In this document: one piece after another, positions 1 to 5,142 of the stretch | Position numbering within the stretch: position 1 is the stretch's first letter | Layout of the letters: the number at the start of each line of letters is the position of its first letter | Assembly (NCBI GenBank): GCA_028694545.1 | Contig: JAQVKV010000213.1 | Coordinates: 1-5,585 of the forward strand | Length of the DNA stretch: 5,585 bases | Origin: Zavarzinia sp. | Lineage (GTDB): Bacteria; Pseudomonadota; Alphaproteobacteria; Zavarziniales; Zavarziniaceae | Direction: 5' to 3' | Translations under genes and position numbers: made by a program | Notes under the pieces: generated by a model | What the model saw: the letters and a program-made list of their open reading frames with translations, nothing else | Told to the model about the DNA's origin: nothing | Databases searched by the model: none

Positions 1-208
1 CTAAAGGTGCGGCGAAAGCGGACGCTCGACTTGAGCCATCGCTGGTCCTCTTTTTCTTTAGGGTCGAACCCCCGCCCGACCCCACGTTTGCCCAAAAGGG
101 CCAATACCGGACGGGGCGAGCCGGCCCCGCCGAACGGCCTGATACTAAAGGCGGATCACCGCCAGTCAACGAAACCTAAGTCAAAGGAGCGGGTCAACCC
201 GCCCCAGC

Positions 209-231
209 GTCATCCAGGCCGGGGCCGGATC
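209..231. repeat. Degenerate REP-like palindrome
   Basis: The segment begins GTCATCC and ends GGATC around a GGCC...GGCC core. It reads as a decayed copy of the arm of the large inverted repeat at 3231-3310 (CGTCATCCCGGC... GCCGGGATC). ATCC-a-GGCC can pair with GGCCGGAT if one A is bulged. It lies about 70 bp past the stop of the hydratase gene. The relation to the other repeat is by eye and rests on short matches in GC-rich DNA, so chance similarity is possible. Confidence 0.4.
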
Positions 232-264
232 CGCCGAAAGCGAGCTTCCCCGCCCTTCTCGTCG

Positions 265-292
265 CGTCGTCCCGGCCAGCGCCGGGGCGACG
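265..292. repeat. REP-like hairpin, 12-bp stem
   Basis: CGTCGTCCCGGC and GCCGGGGCGACG form a 12-bp stem with one T-G wobble and the loop CAGC. It starts 10 bp downstream of the hydratase stop codon at 302-304, so it falls in the 3' end of the leftward operon's transcript and could protect the RNA end or help termination. There is no following T-run in the leftward direction. The CGTC-TCCCGG-like layout resembles the REP-type arms at 3231-3310, but the match is partial. Confidence 0.5.
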
Positions 293-301
293 CCGTTTGT
301 C

Positions 302-1339
302 TTACCGGCGCGGCATGAGCACCCAGTAGTCGAAATCGAGAACCACGTTCTCGCCCGACTCGGGGAATTCCGCCGCCGGCAGGTTCTTGGTGGCGACGGT
401 GCGGATGCGCAACGCACCCACGTCCGACCGCCCCTCGATCGCGATCTTGTCCTTCACTTCGGACCAGGCGAACAGCGTGTCGCCGGCGAAGGTCGGGGCC
501 GCGTGGCGCCCGCCGTTGATCGCAGCGACGAAGATCGCGTTGCCGAGGCCGTTGAAGGACAGCGCCCGGGCGAGCGAGATCACATGCCCGCCATACATCA
601 GGCGCCGGCCGAAGCGGCCGTCCTTCTCGGAGAACTGGTTGAAATGGACGCGCGCCGTGTTCTGGTACAGGCGCGTCGCCATCATGTGTTCGGCTTCCTC
701 GATGGTCATGCCGTCGACATGGTCGATCTTCTCGCCGACCGCGTAATCGTCCCACAGGTGGGGCGAGCCGGAGAGCGCGGTATCGAAGGCCGAAAGATCC
801 AGCCCCTTCGGCACCACGAGGAAGTCGGCGGGCACCACGGGGGCGAGTTCGGGTACCACGGCGGCCGGCGCGGGCGAAGCCTTGTCGCGCTTGCGCACCA
901 TCACCCAGCGGCAATAGTCGAGGACGAGATCGCCCTCGTCGTCGCGGCCGACGGAACGGACATAGACCGTGCCCGTCTCCTTGTTCGAATTTTCCTTGAG
1001 GCCGATCACGGTCGAGGTGGTCGACAGCGTGGCGCCTGGCGCCACCAGCTTCAGGAAGCGGCCCTGGGCATAGCCGAGATTGGCGACCGCGTTCAGCGAG
1101 ACGTCCGGCACGGTCTTGCCGAAGACGACATGGAAGGTCAGCAGGTCGTCGACCGGCGCGCCCTTCAGGCCGAGGGCCTGCGCGAAGGCGGCCGACGACT
1201 GGACGACGAAGCGGCTGCCCGTCAGCGCGGTATAGAGGGCGACGTCACCCTCCGTCACCGTGCGCGGCGTGGCGTGGACCAGCTCCTGGCCGACGGTGAA
1301 ATCCTCGAAGAAATTGCCCTTGGCGGTCTTGCTGCTCAT
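302..1339 (-). CDS. mch: Mesaconyl-CoA hydratase (MaoC-type, two hotdog domains)
   Basis: Cytoplasmic enzyme expected to interconvert mesaconyl-C1-CoA and (2R,3S)-beta-methylmalyl-CoA, a step of the ethylmalonyl-CoA pathway. The 345-residue product has the length and double-hotdog layout of the Rhodobacter-type enzyme (about 343 aa), unlike single-domain MaoC hydratases. Blocks that I recognise as family-specific are PVDDLLTFHVVFGKTVPD (63-80), SLNAVANLGYAQGR (81-94), VIGLKENSN (111-119) and WVMVRKRD (145-152) in the first half. The second half has DDYAVGEKIDHVDG (197-210), RVHF (230-233) and MYGGHVISLARALSFNGL (248-265). RVHF sits where MaoC proteins carry the catalytic histidine. I chose the ATG at 1339 over the GTG at 1342: the GTG directly abuts the upstream TAA, while GGGGG at 1350-1346 lies 6 nt from the ATG. 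It is the second gene of the operon, coupled to the lyase gene. Function is well supported by family; activity is inferred. Confidence 0.88.
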   Translation of the reverse strand: MSSKTAKGNFFEDFTVGQELVHATPRTVTEGDVALYTALTGSRFVVQSSAAFAQALGLKGAPVDDLLTFHVVFGKTVPDVSLNAVANLGYAQGRFLKLVAPGATLSTTSTVIGLKENSNKETGTVYVRSVGRDDEGDLVLDYCRWVMVRKRDKASPAPAAVVPELAPVVPADFLVVPKGLDLSAFDTALSGSPHLWDDYAVGEKIDHVDGMTIEEAEHMMATRLYQNTARVHFNQFSEKDGRFGRRLMYGGHVISLARALSFNGLGNAIFVAAINGGRHAAPTFAGDTLFAWSEVKDKIAIEGRSDVGALRIRTVATKNLPAAEFPESGENVVLDFDYWVLMPRR

Positions 1340-1342
1340 CAC

Positions 1343-2212
1343 TTACCCCCGGGCGGCGATGGCATCCGCCATGCCGACGATACGCTTTGCATTCTCGACG
1401 TGCAGGTTCTCGATCAGCTTGCCGTCGACCAGCACCACGCCCTTGCCCTCGGCTTCCGCCGCGGCGAATGCCTCGATGATCTTGCGCGACCAGGCGATCT
1501 CGCCCTCGGACGGGGCGAAGACGTCGTTCGCGCCCTCGATCTGGTTCGGATGGATCAGCGTCTTGCCGTCGAAACCGAGTTCGACGCCCTGCAGGCAGGA
1601 GGCGCGATAGCCTTCGTCGTCCTTCAGGTCGAGATAGACGCCGTCGAGGATGGAGAGCCCATGGGCCCGCGCCGCCAGCATGGTGATGCCGAGCGAGGTC
1701 ATCATCGGCAGGCGCATCGGGGTGTGGCGGGCGTGCAGGTCCTTGGTCAGGTCCGACGTACCCATGACAAAGCAGGTGAGCCGCGAGGTGGCGGCCGCGA
1801 TTTCCGCCGCGCGCAGGATGCCGAGCGGGGTTTCCATCATGGCCCAAAGGGTGGTGGTGGCCGGCGCGCCCGCCTCGTCCAGCAGGGCCTCCGCCTTCCG
1901 CACCACCGCTGGATCCTCCACCTTGGGCAGGAGGATCGCGTCGGGGCCGAGCGGGGCGAGCGCCTTGATGTCGTCGATGCCCCAGGGCGTGTCCAGCCCG
2001 TTGGTACGCACGATCACTTCGCGGAAACCATAGCCGCCGGTCTTCAGCGCCTCCGCGATCTGGTTGCGGGCCAGATCCTTCGAGTCGGGGCTGACCGCGT
2101 CCTCGAGGTCGAGGATGAGCCCGTCGGCGGGCAGGCTCCGCGCCTTGTCGAGCGCCCGGGCATTCGCCCCCGGCATGTAGAGGACAGAGCGGCGGGGCCG
2201 GACAATGCTCAT
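1343..2212 (-). CDS. HpcH/HpaI (CitE-like) CoA-ester lyase or malyl-CoA thioesterase
   Basis: TIM-barrel enzyme of the HpcH/HpaI/citrate lyase beta family, 289 aa, acting on malyl-CoA-type substrates in the cytoplasm. Visible motifs in order: RSVLYMPG (8-15), LILDLEDAV (32-40), RTNG (69-72), LLPKVED (94-100), MMETP (125-129), GTSDL (151-155), DGVY (190-193), FDGKTLIHPNQ (214-224). E127 and D154 are the expected magnesium ligands. By memory the sequence is closer to Rhodobacter Mcl2, the (3S)-malyl-CoA thioesterase, than to the longer Mcl1 lyase (about 318 aa). Cotranscription with mesaconyl-CoA hydratase would also suit a beta-methylmalyl-CoA/malyl-CoA lyase. I cannot separate these by eye, so I give no symbol. 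The ATG at 2212 has GGAG at 2221-2218, 5 nt upstream. The stop codon is immediately before the hydratase start region. First gene of the operon, driven by the promoter at 2255-2282. Confidence 0.85.
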   Translation of the reverse strand: MSIVRPRRSVLYMPGANARALDKARSLPADGLILDLEDAVSPDSKDLARNQIAEALKTGGYGFREVIVRTNGLDTPWGIDDIKALAPLGPDAILLPKVEDPAVVRKAEALLDEAGAPATTTLWAMMETPLGILRAAEIAAATSRLTCFVMGTSDLTKDLHARHTPMRLPMMTSLGITMLAARAHGLSILDGVYLDLKDDEGYRASCLQGVELGFDGKTLIHPNQIEGANDVFAPSEGEIAWSRKIIEAFAAAEAEGKGVVLVDGKLIENLHVENAKRIVGMADAIAARG

Positions 2213-2254
2213 GGTTGCTCCGTATCGATCGGAATTTCGGCTTCAAACGGCCCG

Positions 2255-2282
2255 ACTATAGTCCGCCGCCGCGCACTGGCAA
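2255..2282 (-). promoter_or_regulatory. Sigma-70-type promoter of the lyase-hydratase operon
   Basis: On the minus strand TTGCCA (2282-2277) matches the -35 consensus at 5 of 6 positions and TATAGT (2260-2255) matches the -10 at 5 of 6, with a 16-bp spacer. Transcription would start near 2248, giving a leader of about 35 nt before the ATG at 2212. The -10 lies inside a perfect 10-bp palindrome, GACTATAGTC (2254-2263). It therefore reads the same way on the plus strand, but I see no -35 there (TTTCGG only). Not experimentally shown. Confidence 0.6.
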
Positions 2283-2283
2283 G

Positions 2284-2307
2284 TTCGCAGCGCAGCAAAA
2301 TTGCGAA
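2284..2307. promoter_or_regulatory. Candidate operator, TTCGCA-N12-TGCGAA inverted repeat
   Basis: TTCGCA at 2284-2289 is the exact reverse complement of TGCGAA at 2302-2307, with 12 bp between them and TTTTGC/GCAAAA inside. It sits directly upstream of the -35 box of the leftward operon, roughly -36 to -60, the usual place for an activator. Regulators of short-chain acyl-CoA genes in related bacteria (RamB, PccR/ScfR type) bind TTTGCAAA-like half-sites, and these half-sites resemble them only loosely. Regulator identity is a guess; the repeat itself is plain in the sequence. It could also influence the divergent kinase gene. Confidence 0.4.
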
Positions 2308-2379
2308 AGACCTGAAGGAACAGGGCTGGGTGGAAATGTCATTTGCCTGCCGCGTGGCGCTTGCGCACTCTTCACTCCC

Positions 2380-3216
2380 ATGTCCGCCCCCACCGTCCTC
2401 TCGATCCAGTCCCGCGTCGCCCATGGCCATGTCGGCAATGCAGCCGCCGCCTTCGTGTTGCAGGTGCTCGGCTGCGAGGTCGTGGAACTGCCGACCGTGC
2501 TGCTCTCCGCCCATCCCGGCCACGGCAGGCCCGGCGGCGGCGCGGTGCCGGCCGAGATGCTGGCCGCCATGCTCGACGGGCTGGAGCGGATCGGCGTGCT
2601 GGCGCGGATCGACGCGATCATCGTCGGCTATCTCGGCACCGTCGCCAACGGCATGGTGGCGCTAGACGCCGTCACGAGGGTCCGCATCGCCAACCCGAAC
2701 GCATTGGTGGTGGTCGATCCGGTGATCGGTGACCGGGATGGCGGGCGCTATGTGGCGGACGGCATCGCGGAACTCTTCCGTGATCGCCTGATCCCCGTAG
2801 CGGACGTGGTGAAGGCCAATCATTTCGAGCTGGAGAGCCTGGCCGGCCGCCCGCTGCACATGATCGACGATGCCGTCCAGGCGCTATCCGCCCTCGGCGT
2901 GGCGCTGCCCGTCGTCACCTCGCTCGAAGTGGCGGAAGGCAGGCTCGGCACGCTCGCCCTGATCGGCGGCGCGCCCCACCTTCAAGTCACGCGGGCGGTG
3001 GCGGAACCGCCCCATGGCCTCGGCGACTCGCTGGGCGCGGCCCTGACCGCCCATCTGGTTGCCGGCCTCGCCCCGGCGGCGGCGCTGGCCCGCGCGATCG
3101 GCACGGTGGAGGCGCTGATCGGGGCGGCGCTCGCGCTGGGCCGGAGCGAACTGCCCCTGATCGAGGCCGCGAGCCTGATCACCACGGCCCCGCCCCGGCC
3201 GCTGACGCGGTTTTAG
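2380..3216 (+). CDS. pdxY: Pyridoxal kinase (PdxY/PdxK-type, ribokinase fold)
   Basis: Predicted ATP-dependent kinase that phosphorylates pyridoxal (and possibly related B6 vitamers) to the 5'-phosphate in the B6 salvage pathway. The 278-aa length fits the family. Motifs: VLSIQSRVAHGHVGNAAAA (6-24, vitamer-binding N-terminus), TVLLSAHPGHG (39-49), DAIIVGYLGT (78-87), VVVDPVIGD (110-118), VKANHFELESLAG (144-156), VVTS (178-181) and GLGD (213-216), whose D216 is the expected catalytic base. Many relatives read GTGD or GVGD here; leucine is a mild departure. The ATG at 2380 is chosen because the conserved VLSIQS begins a few residues later. An in-frame start much further upstream would run through the divergent promoter. 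No clear Shine-Dalgarno precedes it (GCACTCTTCACTCCC), so translation may be leaderless or SD-independent. It is divergent from the lyase operon and converges on the transporter gene. Substrate preference within the B6 kinases is not resolved. Confidence 0.85.
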   Translation: MSAPTVLSIQSRVAHGHVGNAAAAFVLQVLGCEVVELPTVLLSAHPGHGRPGGGAVPAEMLAAMLDGLERIGVLARIDAIIVGYLGTVANGMVALDAVTRVRIANPNALVVVDPVIGDRDGGRYVADGIAELFRDRLIPVADVVKANHFELESLAGRPLHMIDDAVQALSALGVALPVVTSLEVAEGRLGTLALIGGAPHLQVTRAVAEPPHGLGDSLGAALTAHLVAGLAPAAALARAIGTVEALIGAALALGRSELPLIEAASLITTAPPRPLTRF

Positions 3217-3230
3217 TCTCCCCATTTACG

Positions 3231-3310
3231 CGTCATCCCGGCGAAGGCCGGGATCTCTTCGGGGAAGGGCGCCTTCTGGTCGAAAGATCCCGGCCTTCGC
3301 CGGGATGACG
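3231..3310. repeat. REP-type inverted repeat, 25-bp perfect arms
   Basis: Arms 3231-3255 and 3286-3310 are exact reverse complements over 25 bp, separated by 30 nt. Each arm is itself a hairpin: CCCGGC-GAAG-GCCGGG in the left arm and its complement in the right. This nested design is that of paired REP elements (BIME-like) rather than a simple terminator. It fills most of the 111-bp gap between the convergent stops at 3216 and 3328, so transcripts from both sides would carry a strong stem-loop at the 3' end. No T-run follows in either direction, so classic intrinsic termination is not shown, but RNA-end protection or transcription blocking is plausible. Confidence 0.85.
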
Positions 3311-3327
3311 GCATGAGGCCCGGGAAT

Positions 3328-4086
3328 TCAGCCCCAGATCAGCAGTTTCAGCGCAAGCGCGACCGAAACGACGACGAGTACGGGGCGGACGATCCGCGCA
3401 CCGACACGGACCACGAGATGGGCGCCGATCTGCGCGCCGATCAACTGGCCCAGCGCCATGGCGCCGCCGACGATCCAGACCACATGACCGCCCGAAACGA
3501 AGATCGCGAGCGAGGCGATGTTCGAGGTGAAGTTCAGCACCTTCGCGTGCGCCGTCGCCCGGCGCAGGGAATAGCCCGCGAGGGCGACGAAGGCGATCGC
3601 GAAGAAGGAGCCGGTGCCGGGCCCGAAGAATCCGTCGTAAGCGCCGATCAGGGGCGCCACGGCGCCGATGAAGAAAGCATCCGGTACTCGCCTGTGCGCC
3701 TCGATGTCGCCGGCGCGCGGCGACAGCAGGACATAAAGGGCGACACCGACGAGAAGCACGGGGATCATCTGCGCCAGTGCCGAGGCATCGATCATGCGCA
3801 CGCCCACGGTGCCGAGGACGGAGCCCGTAAACGTGGCGGCGATGAAGGGCCAGAACCGGCGCAGGTCGATCTCGCCCCGACGGATGAAAGTGATGCTGGC
3901 GACCAGCGTGCCGAAGGAGCCCTGCAACTTGTTGGTGGCCAGCGTCGCGGCCGGCGGCAGGCCGGCGGCGAGCAGGGCGGGCACGGTCAGCAGCCCGCCG
4001 CCCCCGGCGATCGCGTCGATGCAGCCGGCGACCAGCGCCACGAGGAAGAGCAGGAGCAGGACCTCCGGCCCCGCGAGGAATTCCAT
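3328..4086 (-). CDS. TauE/SafE (TSUP) family membrane transporter, YfcA-like
   Basis: Integral inner-membrane protein of 252 aa of the sulfite exporter TauE/SafE family; substrates in the family include sulfite, sulfonates and other organic anions, and the substrate here is unknown. The two-fold repeat is visible. The first half has GCIDAIAGGGGLLTVPALL (21-39) and ATNKLQGSFGTLVAS (50-64); the second has APLIGAYDGFFGPGTGSFF (144-162) and AKVLNFTSNIASL (181-193). About eight hydrophobic segments are spread along the chain (around 8-26, 32-48, 80-97, 105-121, 137-151, 160-172, 201-226, 234-250). The ATG at 4086 follows the TGA of the upstream small membrane gene by only 2 bp, and no Shine-Dalgarno is seen, which points to translational coupling. 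The gene ends facing the REP-type repeat and pyridoxal kinase. Confidence 0.85.
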   Translation of the reverse strand: MEFLAGPEVLLLLFLVALVAGCIDAIAGGGGLLTVPALLAAGLPPAATLATNKLQGSFGTLVASITFIRRGEIDLRRFWPFIAATFTGSVLGTVGVRMIDASALAQMIPVLLVGVALYVLLSPRAGDIEAHRRVPDAFFIGAVAPLIGAYDGFFGPGTGSFFAIAFVALAGYSLRRATAHAKVLNFTSNIASLAIFVSGGHVVWIVGGAMALGQLIGAQIGAHLVVRVGARIVRPVLVVVSVALALKLLIWG

Positions 4087-4088
4087 GA

Positions 4089-4379
4089 TCAGGGCCGCAG
4101 AAGACGCAGCCGCGCCAGCCCGAAGAGACAGACAGGCGCCAGCAGGAAGTGGAGGAGATCGCCGGGGGCCCGCTGCGCCGACTGCTTCAGCACGATCACG
4201 TCGGCCACCTCGAGCCCGAGACCGACGATAACGAGAATGCCGATCACCAGGAGATGGCCGAAACCGCGACGGACCGCCATCGCGATGACGACGAAGAACA
4301 GAAGCCCCAGGTAGATCTGCCCCGCGTCGGCCCCGCCGGGCAGCATCTGGGCGACGAAAAGCCTCACGTCGCCATACAT
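4089..4379 (-). CDS. Small three-helix membrane protein, unknown function
   Basis: A 96-aa hydrophobic protein that I do not recognise. Hydrophobic segments lie at about 22-36 ([15 protein letters not shown]), 43-59 ([17 protein letters not shown]) and 74-89 ([16 protein letters not shown]), separated by short basic stretches (R38-R39, QSAQR), with an Arg-rich tail. The E-x(n)-R-x-x-GDLLHF pattern in the last third is faintly like VanZ-type proteins, but I would not assign it on this. The ATG at 4379 is preferred over the GTG at 4385 because AGAGG (4389-4385) lies 5 nt before the ATG and overlaps the GTG. It is the first gene of a two-gene leftward operon with the TauE-type transporter, with a 2-bp gap, so it may be a partner subunit. 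That role is inferred from position only. GC-rich codon use as in the neighbours supports it as real. Confidence 0.65.
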   Translation of the reverse strand: MYGDVRLFVAQMLPGGADAGQIYLGLLFFVVIAMAVRRGFGHLLVIGILVIVGLGLEVADVIVLKQSAQRAPGDLLHFLLAPVCLFGLARLRLLRP

Positions 4380-4465
4380 GAACACCTCTCGGCCATCGTT
4401 AATCTTTCGTTCGGGACCGGGTCATAGGATGATCGGTGCATGTCACCAAACGAGCGCCGCCACCC

Positions 4466-4747
4466 ATGGCAGACAAATTCACATCCGTCCATCTGAATAC
4501 GATCGGCCAGCTGCACGAGAACGGCTATGCGCTACGCCTCGACTGCAAGTCGTGCGGGCGGGGCGCCGATGTCGATCTCGATTCGCTGGTGCGGCGACTC
4601 GGGCCCGATTTCACCCTGCCGGAATTCCGGCGTCACGCCTCCTGCCCCCATTGCGGTGGCGCCGTTTCCCTTACCATGCGCCTCGCCGCCGCCGGCACCA
4701 AGCCGGAAGGCCATCCCATGGCGATCCGGGTGAAACCCCGGCGCTGA
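4466..4747 (+). CDS. Zinc-ribbon protein with two CxxC pairs, unknown function
   Basis: A 93-aa soluble protein with CKSC (C27, C30) and CPHC (C60, C63) about 30 residues apart, the pattern of a four-cysteine zinc ribbon. The region before the first pair (GYALRLDC) and the basic C-terminus (RVKPRR) resemble uncharacterised alphaproteobacterial zinc-ribbon proteins. DNA, RNA or protein binding are all possible and none is shown. Start is uncertain: the ATG at 4466 begins MADKFTS but has no clear Shine-Dalgarno, while an in-frame GTG at 4436 has AGGA at 4426-4429, 6 nt upstream, and would add ten residues ([10 protein letters not shown]). I prefer the ATG because the added residues look unstructured. 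It is divergent from the membrane-protein operon and lies 107 bp before acpXL on the same strand. Confidence 0.65.
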   Translation: MADKFTSVHLNTIGQLHENGYALRLDCKSCGRGADVDLDSLVRRLGPDFTLPEFRRHASCPHCGGAVSLTMRLAAAGTKPEGHPMAIRVKPRR

Positions 4748-4854
4748 GCCTCCCTGCTTTCGCGCATTGCCGCTCTGCCCGCTATCCGATTGCAATCTCG
4801 GAACGCACTCCTTACCTTGCGGCGATATTTTCGAGCCTAGGGGCCAATACTTCC
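4748..4854 (+). promoter_or_regulatory. acpXL upstream region with a 10-bp palindrome
   Basis: This 107-bp gap is less GC-rich than the coding DNA near ATATTTTC (4825-4832) and may hold the acpXL promoter. GATTGCAATC (4788-4797) is a perfect palindrome and includes TTGCAA, a possible -35, but I find no good -10 at the right distance (TACCTT at 4813-4818 is weak). AGGGG at 4839-4843 lies 11 nt before the ATG at 4855, slightly long for a ribosome site. No terminator hairpin with a T-run follows the zinc-ribbon gene, so readthrough is possible. Confidence 0.3.
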
Positions 4855-5133
4855 ATGTCCGACACTTTCGACGCGATCGCCGACATCATCGCCGAGACCT
4901 GCAACATCGAGCGCGAGACCATCACGCCCGAGAGCCATGCGATCGACGATCTTGGCATCGACAGCCTCGACTTCCTCGACGTGACCTTCGCCATCGACAA
5001 GAAATTCGGCATCAAGATGCCGGTCGAGGCCTGGATGAAGGAAGTGAACGAGGGCCGCGCCTCGACCGAGGATTACTTCATCATGTCGAACCTCGCCGCC
5101 AAGATCGACGAGCTGCGCGCCGCCAAGGGCTGA
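4855..5133 (+). CDS. acpXL: Acyl carrier protein AcpXL for very-long-chain fatty acids
   Basis: A 92-aa cytoplasmic acyl carrier protein that would carry the growing very-long-chain hydroxy acyl chain later attached to lipid A. The phosphopantetheine site is GIDSLDFLD with Ser37. Length and sequence closely match what I remember of rhizobial AcpXL, also 92 aa: ADIIAET (9-15), [20 protein letters not shown] (21-40), [10 protein letters not shown] (45-54), [13 protein letters not shown] (63-75) and AAKIDEL (81-87). Ordinary fatty-acid AcpP is shorter (about 78 aa) and lacks the W-x-x-EVNEG segment after helix II. The ATG at 4855 fits the family N-terminus; the frame is open further upstream only by chance. 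It lies 9 nt upstream of a FabZ-type gene, as in the known lipid A cluster. Confidence 0.9.
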   Translation: MSDTFDAIADIIAETCNIERETITPESHAIDDLGIDSLDFLDVTFAIDKKFGIKMPVEAWMKEVNEGRASTEDYFIMSNLAAKIDELRAAKG

Positions 5134-5142
5134 TCGGGCGCC

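Larger units (their letters stand above)
1..301. other. Gene-free flank with several short stem-loops
   Basis: I find no convincing gene here. The one long plus-strand frame (7-318) encodes an Arg/Pro-rich, low-complexity product and runs into the 3' end of the hydratase gene, so I reject it. The stretch holds a series of short perfect stems: CGGGGC/GCCCCG at 112-129, GGCGG-ATCA-CCGCC at 150-163, GCGGG-TCAA-CCCGC at 189-202, and GCCC-AAAA-GGGC at 90-101. Two larger REP-like palindromes at 209-231 and 265-292 are listed separately. No stem is followed by a good T-run in either direction, so I cannot name an intrinsic terminator for the leftward operon that ends at 302. A leftward gene could begin near the left edge and leave the window, but no start there is well supported. 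Confidence 0.55.

Noticed and set aside
1..39. Minus-strand mini-frame of 12 codons (MAQVERPLSPHL) with GAGGA 6 nt upstream of its ATG
   Set aside because: The ribosome-site-like sequence is good but the peptide is tiny, has no leader-peptide features, and ends exactly at the window edge. I cannot tell it from chance. A longer leftward frame (from TTG at 95) also crosses the edge without a supported start.
48..60. T-rich run CTCTTTTTCTTTA as an intrinsic terminator of a gene entering from the left
   Set aside because: The nearest stem (GCTC/GAGC at 24-36) has only 4 bp and lies about 13 nt away from the T-run, too weak and too distant.
61..71. GGGTCGAACCC, reminiscent of a tRNA T-arm
   Set aside because: The spacing does not give a five-bp stem with a seven-base loop on either strand and no acceptor or anticodon arm is found around it.
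7..318. 103-codon plus-strand frame at the left edge
   Set aside because: The product is Arg/Pro/Lys-rich with no recognisable motif, it runs through the REP-like repeats and overlaps the 3' end of the hydratase gene on the other strand.
503..2665. 720-codon plus-strand open frame antisense to the hydratase and lyase genes
   Set aside because: It is a GC-codon-bias shadow: the product is His/Arg/Gly/Ala-rich low complexity, while the minus strand encodes two recognisable enzymes and has a promoter and ribosome site.
3313..4314. Plus-strand 333-codon frame opposite the transporter and small membrane genes
   Set aside because: The product is Asp/Arg/Gly/His-rich low complexity, a shadow of the hydrophobic coding strand.
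4378..4854. In-frame upstream extension of acpXL back to 4378 (251 codons)
   Set aside because: The extension overlaps the zinc-ribbon gene in another frame and its product is Arg/Pro-rich; the AcpXL family starts at the ATG at 4855.
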